DNA from: an uncultured Clostridia bacterium
Lineage (GTDB): Bacteria; Bacillota; Clostridia; Christensenellales; CAG-314
DNA length: 7,622 nucleotides
NCBI GenBank assembly: GCA_937875645.1
Contig: CALLXO010000071.1
Coordinates: forward strand, 1-7,622
Direction: 5' to 3'
Under the pieces are notes generated by a model. The model searched no databases. It saw only the letters and a list, made by a program, of their open reading frames with translations, and was not told where the DNA came from. The position numbers and the translations under genes were made by a program. Numbering within the stretch: position 1 is the stretch's first letter; the number at the start of each line of letters is the position of its first letter. This document shows, piece by piece, positions 1 to 5,477 of this stretch.

Positions 1-1284
1 AATATCTTCGTCTTTTAGCCGATTGAGCCCTGCAAATATCTTATCTTCGTCGCCCTTTTTGGTCGCATAAACCGCCATGTTTAATACGGGGTTAGGCATT
101 TCAATTGCAGGCAGATAAACAGCCTTGCCTTCGCACAGCGTGTCGCCCGTTGTTGTGTTGTTGAGTTTTGCCAAAGCGCCTATGTCGCCGGCATAAGCTG
201 CGTCCACTGTCTCCTGCTTTTTGCCTTTTAAGAAGTATATTGCAGAAATCTTCTCGTCAGATTCCTTATTTACGTTTTTAAGAGAAATGCCGCTTTTTAA
301 CGTGCCGCTTAACACTTTAAACAAACTAAGTTTGCCTACAAAGGGGTCAGCTATGGTTTTGAAAATTCGCAATACAACATTTGCCTTTTCGTCAGTTTTA
401 ATAACTACTTCAGCACCGCTGTTATCCTTTGCTAAGACGGGGGCAATTTCACTTGCTTTGGGCATAAGGCTTATTAAATTGTTCATTAAATTAAATACGC
501 CAATATTTGCCGTTGCACTGCCGCCAAACACACCAATTGCGCTGCCGTCACGTATGCCTTTTTTAATACCTATTACAATTTGCTCAGGTTGCAATTCACC
601 TTTATCAAAGAACTCCATCATGAGCTCTTCGTCACTTTCCGCTGCCTTTTCCTCTACTACTGATTTAGTACTATTGTAAAGCTCCGTTAAATCGTTAGGA
701 ACAGCTTTTCCGTTGGTAGCATGACTGCCTACCTCGTAAAACGCACCTTCCGTAACATCAACATACCCTTCCATTTTGCCGTTTACCATGCTGGGTAACA
801 TTATAGGCGCAATCCTCGTGCCGTATTTAGCTTGAATAGCTTCGATAGTGGTAAAATAATTAGCATTTTCCTTATCCATGCCGTTAATAAAAATAATAGT
901 GGGAATTTTATGCTCAACACAATAATCAATAGCTTTTTCGGTGCCTACTGGCAAAGTGCCGTTAGCGCCTGTTACTACTAAAGCGCAATCGGCGACAGCC
1001 ATAGCCTGAACAAATTCGCCCTCAAAGTCAAAAAACCCCGGCACGTCAAGCAAGTTAAATTTTGTGTTATTGTAAACACAGTTTGCGGTAGCAAGACTAA
1101 TAGAAATCCCTTTATTAATTTCCTCCGGATCAAAGTCAGTAGTGGTGTTGCCATCGTCTACTTTGCCTTGTCTGTCTATTGCCTTTGCGTTGTGCAAAAT
1201 TGCTTCTGTCAAAGATGTTTTACCTTCGCCGCCGTGACCGATAAGAGCTATGTTGATAATATCCTTCGCATAAAATATCGCCAT
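1..1284 (-). CDS. Elongation factor G-like translational GTPase (EF-G paralogue), N-terminal 428 residues, partial
   Basis: Reading from ATG at 1284 the frame stays open to the left edge, so the C-terminal part is outside the window. An SD-like GAGGT at 1294-1298 lies 9 bases before the ATG. Seen in the sequence: a P-loop GHGGEGKTS at residues 16-24; an INKGISIS stretch around 56-63 where the switch I/G2 region of this family sits; DVPGF at 80-84 for G3; NGMD at 134-137 for G4; a beta-barrel domain II (about 300-390, core FVGKLSLFKVLSGTLKSG); and the start of domain III, where ATKKGDEDKIFAGLNRLKDED matches the EF-G 'K-DEDKI--L-RL-EED' signature. Family knowledge: EF-G drives ribosomal translocation with GTP, and diverged paralogues of about 690 residues are common in Bacillota beside the true fusA. 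The altered G3 and G4 motifs and lack of ribosomal-protein neighbours such as rpsL, rpsG or tuf argue that this is the paralogue and not housekeeping EF-G. Its precise job is unknown. It lies 79 bases after murI on the same strand. Confidence 0.88.
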   Translation of the reverse strand, partial: MAIFYAKDIINIALIGHGGEGKTSLTEAILHNAKAIDRQGKVDDGNTTTDFDPEEINKGISISLATANCVYNNTKFNLLDVPGFFDFEGEFVQAMAVADCALVVTGANGTLPVGTEKAIDYCVEHKIPTIIFINGMDKENANYFTTIEAIQAKYGTRIAPIMLPSMVNGKMEGYVDVTEGAFYEVGSHATNGKAVPNDLTELYNSTKSVVEEKAAESDEELMMEFFDKGELQPEQIVIGIKKGIRDGSAIGVFGGSATANIGVFNLMNNLISLMPKASEIAPVLAKDNSGAEVVIKTDEKANVVLRIFKTIADPFVGKLSLFKVLSGTLKSGISLKNVNKESDEKISAIYFLKGKKQETVDAAYAGDIGALAKLNNTTTGDTLCEGKAVYLPAIEMPNPVLNMAVYATKKGDEDKIFAGLNRLKDEDI

Positions 1285-1316
1285 AAAAAAAATACCTCAA
1301 AAAACAAGATAACAAT

Positions 1317-1345
1317 ACTATACAACAATTCACAACATTTTTCAA
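1317..1345 (-). promoter_or_regulatory. Candidate sigma-A promoter for the EF-G-like gene
   Basis: On the minus strand, TTGAAA (1340-1345) is followed after exactly 17 bases by TATAGT (1317-1322). Each hexamer matches the vegetative consensus at 4 or more of 6 positions. A start near 1310 would give a leader of about 25 bases that contains the GAGGT ribosome binding site. It lies wholly in the gap between murI and the EF-G-like gene, so that gene could be transcribed alone or also by read-through from murI; no hairpin terminator separates them. Confidence 0.6.
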
Positions 1346-1363
1346 ATCATTTAGCCTTTTTTT

Positions 1364-2113
1364 TTAAATTTTTTTGCCGTTGAACACAATATTAGCGTAT
1401 CTGATGTATTTAGCAGGGTCAGGGCGGGATAAAATTATGGAAGAGGAAGTATAACCGCTGTTAACAAGAGACTGATTCACCGCATTCAACTCCTTAATGT
1501 GGCGGGCTGTGCCGGCTACACCGTCATAAACAGGCAGGCAAAAAAAGTCTTTTAATAAATCAATTTTTAAAGAATAATGCGTACAACCTAAAACAACAGA
1601 GGAAAAAGATTCTTTTATACTACTAAGCTCTTTTTTAAGTGAATTTATTATTATTTTGTCATCAGCTTCCTCCTCTATAAGAATTGCTAGTTCCCTTATC
1701 GGCATAAAAATTGTCCTTTTGCAATGAAGTCTGTCGGAAATGCGGTTGCAAGCAAAGGAAGAAGGCGTCATCAAAACTAATGTATTGCCGCTGTTTTCCT
1801 TTAGCGCTTGCTTAACGTTAGGCTCACAACCTATAAAAGGCATACGGGGATAAACCTCCCTCAAATAATCAATGGCATTGGCGGTAAGAGTATTGCAAGC
1901 GATCACAAACATTTTGATGTCGTAGTTGTCCAGCAAAGTATCGATTATTTTTAAGGCAATTTTTTGCAACTGCTCTCTGTTTAATTGGCCATAAGGCATA
2001 TTGGCATTGTCGGCATAATATATGTAATCCTCATTAGGCAAAATTTTTCTTGTTGCGTTGAATATTGAAAGTCCGCCTATTCCGCTGTCTATAAAAGCAA
2101 TGTTTCTGCCCAT
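1364..2113 (-). CDS. murI: Glutamate racemase
   Basis: The 249-residue product interconverts L- and D-glutamate in the cytoplasm by a cofactor-independent two-base mechanism, supplying D-Glu for peptidoglycan stem peptides. Seen: the N-terminal IDSGIGGLS block (8-16) with the conserved Asp9-Ser10; PYG at 40-42; the first catalytic cysteine in ACNT (Cys73); a GCEP block at 95-98; and the second catalytic cysteine in GCTHY (Cys177, with Thr178 and His179). Both active-site cysteines and their neighbours are intact, so it should be active. The length is slightly below the usual 255-275, mostly through a short C-terminus. The ATG start is fixed by AAGGAG (2121-2126) 7 bases upstream. It is divergent from rpsT and is followed by the EF-G-like gene on the same strand. 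The related aspartate racemases differ around the cysteine motifs, so the glutamate assignment is preferred. Confidence 0.95.
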   Translation of the reverse strand: MGRNIAFIDSGIGGLSIFNATRKILPNEDYIYYADNANMPYGQLNREQLQKIALKIIDTLLDNYDIKMFVIACNTLTANAIDYLREVYPRMPFIGCEPNVKQALKENSGNTLVLMTPSSFACNRISDRLHCKRTIFMPIRELAILIEEEADDKIIINSLKKELSSIKESFSSVVLGCTHYSLKIDLLKDFFCLPVYDGVAGTARHIKELNAVNQSLVNSGYTSSSIILSRPDPAKYIRYANIVFNGKKI

Positions 2114-2149
2114 ACAAATTCTCCTTTTCCTTATTAAATATATGTTAAT

Positions 2150-2179
2150 ACTTTAACAAAAAGGGCAAAATCTTATCAA
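2150..2179 (-). promoter_or_regulatory. Candidate sigma-A promoter for murI
   Basis: On the minus strand, TTGATA (2174-2179, five of six consensus positions) is followed after 18 bases by TAAAGT (2150-2155), which is preceded by TGT and so forms an extended -10 element. A start near 2143 would leave about 30 bases of leader with the AAGGAG site near its end. A second reading, TTGTTA (2154-2159) with TAATAA (2131-2136) and a 17-base spacer, is possible but would start transcription inside the ribosome binding site, so it is less likely. Confidence 0.5.
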
Positions 2180-2184
2180 AATTG

Positions 2185-2213
2185 TTGCTAAAACCAAAAA
2201 TTTGTGTTAAACT
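2185..2213 (+). promoter_or_regulatory. Candidate sigma-A promoter for rpsT
   Basis: TTGCTA (2185-2190) and TAAACT (2208-2213) are separated by 17 bases; each matches consensus at four of six positions. The expected start near 2220 gives a leader of about 36 bases with AAGGAG at its end. A weaker alternative is TTGTGT (2202-2207) with TCTTAT (2225-2230). The -35 box begins only 5 bases from the -35 box of the divergent murI promoter candidate. Confidence 0.45.
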
Positions 2214-2244
2214 TTTAGAGTTAATCTTATGCAATCACATATGT

Positions 2245-2250
2245 AAGGAG
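2245..2250 (+). promoter_or_regulatory. Ribosome binding site that sets the rpsT start
   Basis: AAGGAG lies 6 bases before ATG 2257. The frame is open further upstream to a TTG at 2182, but only ATG 2257 has a Shine-Dalgarno sequence and gives the conserved S20 N-terminus (MPNIKSAEKR). The upstream TTG would add 25 residues that do not belong to the family. Confidence 0.9.
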
Positions 2251-2256
2251 AATATT

Positions 2257-2769
2257 ATGCCTAATATTAAGTCAGCGGAAAAAAGAGCGCTCATCGCCGA
2301 TAAAAAAAGATTGGAAAACAAAAAGGTTTTAAGCGAGATGAAAACCGCCGTTAAAAAATTTAACACCGCAATTTCATCTTCTGATATACCCGAAGCGGAG
2401 AGGCTGTTGCCCTTAGCGTCACACGCTATAGACAGTGCCGCCGTTAAAGGCACTATACACAAAAACAAAGCAAACCATGCCAAATCACAGATTGGCAGAG
2501 CTCTACATTTACTTAGACAAGGTATTGTAGTTGTCAAAGCGGACGCAAAAACTCTCAAGCAGGCAGAGCAAAAAGCAGCTGCTCAGAGGAGAATTGCTTT
2601 AGAGGAAGAAGCAAAGAAGGAACGCAGCTTAGCCCGTGCCGAAAAGGAACGCGCAAAAGCTCCTGCCAAAAAATCAACGGCAAAAAAGGCGTCAGAAAAA
2701 TCAGTTAAAAAGACAACGAAAGCAATCGCTAAAGTTGCTGCAGATAACGATATCGAAAGCAACGAATAA
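2257..2769 (+). CDS. rpsT: Small-subunit ribosomal protein S20 (bS20) with a long C-terminal extension
   Basis: Residues 1 to about 87 are a canonical bS20, a primary 16S rRNA-binding protein built as a three-helix bundle. The N-terminus MPNIKSAEKR, the helix-rich Lys/Arg segments, and the diagnostic KGTIHKNKANHAKSQIGRAL block (64-83) match the family, which normally ends near residue 87. This product continues in frame to 170. The tail is very rich in Lys, Ala and Glu: a likely long charged helix at about 97-134 (many EEE/KK/RAEKER runs), a histone H1-like stretch of AKK-type repeats at about 133-158 (PAKKS, TAKKA, VKKTTK), and an acidic end (DNDIESNE). The stop is TAA at 2767-2769. There is no frame break between core and tail. 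It is the only plus-strand gene here, with its own promoter and terminator, and is not in the usual neighbourhood with lepA, gpr or holA. The role of the tail is unknown; extra RNA binding is only a guess. Confidence 0.93.
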   Translation: MPNIKSAEKRALIADKKRLENKKVLSEMKTAVKKFNTAISSSDIPEAERLLPLASHAIDSAAVKGTIHKNKANHAKSQIGRALHLLRQGIVVVKADAKTLKQAEQKAAAQRRIALEEEAKKERSLARAEKERAKAPAKKSTAKKASEKSVKKTTKAIAKVAADNDIESNE

Positions 2770-2821
2770 TTTATTTGTCTTTTGCTTTTTCTAAAAGAAT
2801 AGAACATTTTAATTAAAAATT

Positions 2822-2846
2822 AATCTCCGCTAAAGCGGAGATTTTT
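2822..2846. terminator. Rho-independent terminator between convergent rpsT and ger operon, probably bidirectional
   Basis: A perfect 9-base-pair stem, AATCTCCGC (2822-2830) and GCGGAGATT (2835-2843), encloses a TAAA loop. On the plus strand it runs into a T-rich tract ending near 2846, suiting rpsT, which stops at 2769. On the minus strand the stem is followed by an AATTTTTAATT tract, so it can also end the ger operon, whose last gene stops at 2934. Confidence 0.88.
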
Positions 2847-2933
2847 ATTGTATAAGATATTAATATTAAGAATTATTTAAAGGGCTTGTTACTTGTGTGT
2901 TATGCAATTAATTTAGTGTTTGCAAAAAATTAT

Positions 2934-3155
2934 TTATTCTAATTTATATGCAATTCCTAACCATTCGATTAAGCTTTTCCATGCTTTCATTATACTAGGC
3001 ATATCTGCCTCAAAAGCATTCATCAAACCGTAAAGCAAAGCTAAAGCAAAAACAGCAGAAAAGGCAATAATTGCAAATTTTTTGCGATGCTTTATTAGTG
3101 GAATTAAATCTATTAAGACGATAACAATAAATCCGCCTATGGTGAGAATTAACAA
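2934..3155 (-). CDS. Small two-helix membrane protein, candidate D-type accessory subunit of the germinant receptor
   Basis: This 73-residue protein is the last gene of the ger operon, starting 5 bases after the B-subunit stop. It has two hydrophobic segments (about 2-20 and 27-46) separated by a short basic loop (HRKK, 23-26), then an amphipathic C-terminal tail with two tryptophans (58 and 65). The start is TTG at 3155; its AGGAGG site (3166-3171) lies inside the last codons of the B-subunit gene, 10 bases away. Known from Bacillus: some germinant-receptor operons carry a fourth gene for a roughly 70-80 residue, two-helix 'D' protein that modulates receptor function. Size, topology and position fit that description, but there is no diagnostic motif, so the role is inferred from context. 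Confidence 0.7.
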   Translation of the reverse strand: MLILTIGGFIVIVLIDLIPLIKHRKKFAIIAFSAVFALALLYGLMNAFEADMPSIMKAWKSLIEWLGIAYKLE

Positions 3156-3160
3156 TTTTT

Positions 3161-4285
3161 TTATGCCTCCTGTTTTTGTAGCATGTTCTTCTTGTTTTTG
3201 GGTAACTTTAGGATAGAGGCAATAATCAGTGTCAACAGAGGCAATATTACCTCAAAAAGCCCGTTAACAAATGGTTCGATTGTGCGCGCCGAATTAGAAT
3301 GCTCCACGGAATTTTGATAAAGTGTCGGTGAGTAAAACACCACAAATATCCCAATAATCAGAGCAAGATTTTTGTATTGCGTGGTACCAAAAAGTTGTGC
3401 TACCGCTATAGTTGATACATATAAAAGAATAGTTATTTTAAAGAATAGTAGCAATGTCAGTCCCACAGCAAATATAATTTCGATACGGCTTAAAGCTTCG
3501 CCTAAGTTAACCAACCGCAAGGATACCATCCCCGGTAAAGTAAACAGGTGCAAATTGTTACCTAACACGGCTATATCCCTAATTAACACAAGCAAAAGAA
3601 CTATAAATCCCATCAATGCGCCTAAAAACCAATATTTTGTAGCTTGCTGTTTAGAAATTGTTTTTACACAAGGAGTAACCATCAAAAATACCACTAATTC
3701 TCCTAAAGGAATAGTAGTGATAATATGTGTGGATTGTACATATTTATAAAAGGGCATCTGAAACGCTGGCAATAAATTATTTAAATCAATTTGATTGGCT
3801 AACAGTATAAGCGACAAAATCACTATGGAAAATTCAATTATTGTAAAAATGCTGCTGTATCTTGCAACAACGTTGAAGCCGTGTCTGACTGCCCAAACAG
3901 AAATTAATATAAACAAAAGCGTGACAAGGATTGGAGGAGTCTGCCGCAATATTGCTAACTTTGTAAAGTCGCCTAAATCCAACAAGTTAAGTGAAGTAAC
4001 GTTTATAAAAAACCATACATATGTTGCACCGATTATTTTTCCTATTACTTTACCGTATGTCATTTCTAATACCTGCAAGAAATTTTTATCAGGGAATTTC
4101 ACCATAAAGGTACGAAACATATAGATGATAGGAAGACTCAGTAATATTCCAAATAAAACGGGTATCCAAGACTCTTGCTCACTGACACCTGCAATAAAAG
4201 AGGTTAAAAGTGCGGAAGATTGAAGGTAAAAAGCTATGGCAAACATAAACCTTGTGCCTGATATTTGAGATTTATCTATTATCAT
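3161..4285 (-). CDS. gerAB: Spore germinant receptor subunit B, GerAB/GerKB-type spore permease
   Basis: The 374-residue product is an integral membrane protein of the Spore_permease family (APC transporter-like), which forms the germinant-sensing B subunit in the spore inner membrane. About ten hydrophobic segments can be placed, roughly at 12-32, 41-62, 83-103, 117-134, 145-163, 186-205, 218-237, 272-293, 306-320 and 339-360, a typical count and length for the family. The N-terminal MIIDKSQISGTRFMFAI pattern, PDKNFLQVLEMTYGKVIGK (65-83) and LGEALSRIE (261-269) are where the family has its conserved blocks. A basic tail follows. ATG 4285 overlaps the C-subunit gene by 14 bases, with AGGAG (4296-4300) 10 bases upstream, so translation is probably coupled. 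The germinant cannot be read from the sequence. These proteins resemble amino-acid permeases, but the operon context settles the role. Confidence 0.93.
   Translation of the reverse strand: MIIDKSQISGTRFMFAIAFYLQSSALLTSFIAGVSEQESWIPVLFGILLSLPIIYMFRTFMVKFPDKNFLQVLEMTYGKVIGKIIGATYVWFFINVTSLNLLDLGDFTKLAILRQTPPILVTLLFILISVWAVRHGFNVVARYSSIFTIIEFSIVILSLILLANQIDLNNLLPAFQMPFYKYVQSTHIITTIPLGELVVFLMVTPCVKTISKQQATKYWFLGALMGFIVLLLVLIRDIAVLGNNLHLFTLPGMVSLRLVNLGEALSRIEIIFAVGLTLLLFFKITILLYVSTIAVAQLFGTTQYKNLALIIGIFVVFYSPTLYQNSVEHSNSARTIEPFVNGLFEVILPLLTLIIASILKLPKNKKNMLQKQEA
3166..3171 (-). promoter_or_regulatory. Ribosome binding site for the small ger gene, embedded in the end of the B-subunit gene
   Basis: AGGAGG is formed by the final Gln-Glu-Ala codons of the upstream gene and lies 10 bases before TTG 3155. 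No ATG or GTG lies between it and that TTG in the right frame, so it supports the non-ATG start and translational coupling. Confidence 0.7.
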
Positions 4286-5477
4286 CTCTCTTTTTCTCCT
4301 GTTCCAAAGTATTTACAACTTCACCTGGCCTTGGTAGTTTTACCTTGGCTTTAACATTTAGCTCCACTTGCATAAAAAGTTCCTCCTCCCAACGTTTTTT
4401 TAATCTTTTCCATTCCTTAGGATATTTTTTAGCTATCAAATTGCCAAAACGGAAAAAGTCCGCTTTCATTTGTTTAGCAACAAGGAGCGTATCGTTGATT
4501 CTGTCTTTTATCCTTTCCTCCGCTAATTTTTTTAGATGTGCCATTAGTTGCTCAGTATTATAATCTTTAAATCCATATACTTCGCCTAATCCTGCCATCA
4601 TATTAATATCAAGAGTAATTTTTACTTTACCGTTTTTTTCTAATTCTGCTTCTGCTTTTGTCTTTAGGTTTCTGATGTGCAATACAGCATTGTTGTCCTC
4701 TCCTTCTCTTACAAGCATAGAATCGTTTTTTACATCGCCTAAGGACCAAATCAAACCAAAAGTTTCTTCAGCATCAATACTGCCTATCATTTTGCCCTCT
4801 TTAAACACAGCCATGCCTATAAACTGAATTTCCTGTTTATCTTTGCCGCCTGACAGTTTAATAATGGGAATTATTGGCGCAACACTTTCACCTAACAGCA
4901 TCCGTGCAAAATCTATTAAACGCACGTTATATTCTTTACAAATTTTTGATAAATCCCTAAAAAAACCGCCCAAAAACAAGCCGCTGTTTGTACTTTGTGC
5001 CAAATTAGCATATGCAACTTCGTCTGCTCGTCCGTCTGCAATTACTAAAGGCACTTCAAGACGAGCATCTGTGTCTCGCATGAGCATATCTAAATATTTA
5101 ATTACACCTTTTTGCGCTAATTCCTTGCCTATTATCCTTATCTGATTGTGTTGAAATAGTACATCGCGGTTGCTGTCCCGACTAATAGTCATAATACCCT
5201 CTAATAGCGATACGCTTTCCGTTTTTAATATTATAACAGCATCAGTACCATTACTTGCTTCGCTGCCCTTCGTTCCGCCAGACGGTCCTGCGCCTTGGGG
5301 AATATTGACAGTTTGAAGGGTAACAGTTATTTTTTTAGGGTCTTTGGCAACGTCTAACGCTGTTGCTGTTAATACAAACAGTTGATTAAGCTCCTTGCTG
5401 TCCCAACAGCCGCCAAGCATTGCTAGCAAAACAATTACCATAAACAGAATAAGTATGCGTTTAAAAATGTTATTCAT
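4272..5477 (-). CDS. gerAC: Spore germinant receptor subunit C, Ger(x)C-family lipoprotein
   Basis: The 401-residue product is the lipid-anchored C subunit of the receptor. A basic start and hydrophobic stretch (MNNIFKR, then 8-20) lead to a lipobox LGGC with the acylated cysteine at 24, followed at once by the family hallmark CWDSKELN (24-31). Further family blocks are QHNQIRIIGKELAQKG (109-124) and LDMLMRDTDAR (129-139). The C-terminal part is soluble mixed alpha/beta, with a long charged helical stretch around 310-380. The length is typical. The start is ATG 5477, whose A is shared with the TAA stop of the A-subunit gene (TAATG), with GGAGG (5487-5491) 9 bases upstream; this start is therefore coupled to the gene before it. 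A diacylglyceryl transferase elsewhere in the genome would be needed for anchoring. Confidence 0.94.
   Translation of the reverse strand: MNNIFKRILILFMVIVLLAMLGGCWDSKELNQLFVLTATALDVAKDPKKITVTLQTVNIPQGAGPSGGTKGSEASNGTDAVIILKTESVSLLEGIMTISRDSNRDVLFQHNQIRIIGKELAQKGVIKYLDMLMRDTDARLEVPLVIADGRADEVAYANLAQSTNSGLFLGGFFRDLSKICKEYNVRLIDFARMLLGESVAPIIPIIKLSGGKDKQEIQFIGMAVFKEGKMIGSIDAEETFGLIWSLGDVKNDSMLVREGEDNNAVLHIRNLKTKAEAELEKNGKVKITLDINMMAGLGEVYGFKDYNTEQLMAHLKKLAEERIKDRINDTLLVAKQMKADFFRFGNLIAKKYPKEWKRLKKRWEEELFMQVELNVKAKVKLPRPGEVVNTLEQEKKRDDNR

Noticed and set aside
221..679. A 152-codon open frame on the plus strand inside the EF-G-like gene
   Set aside because: It is antisense to a clear EF-G-like reading frame with recognisable motifs, has no convincing ribosome binding site, and its product resembles nothing I know.
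1351..1380. A long T-rich run, possibly a terminator for plus-strand transcription
   Set aside because: There is no GC-rich hairpin before it and no plus-strand gene to end. It covers the Lys-rich 3' end of murI and the bases just after it.
2182..2256. A longer S20 starting at TTG 2182
   Set aside because: The extra 25 residues do not belong to the family, they overlap the rpsT promoter candidate, and the strong AAGGAG is spaced for ATG 2257.
2114..2256. A riboswitch or T-box leader before murI or rpsT
   Set aside because: The spacer is only 143 bases and shared by two divergent genes, the inferred leaders are about 30-36 bases, and no antiterminator-like hairpins or T-box core were seen.
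2235..2807. Two minus-strand open frames opposite rpsT (2235-2558 and 2583-2807)
   Set aside because: Both are mirror frames of the Lys/Ala-rich S20 gene, which gives Leu/Phe/Ala-rich pseudo-membrane proteins. No ribosome binding site or family match was seen.
3372..4124. Plus-strand open frames opposite the B-subunit gene
   Set aside because: The minus strand codes for an unambiguous spore permease; the plus frames have Thr/Ile/Asn-rich products typical of antisense to a membrane protein.
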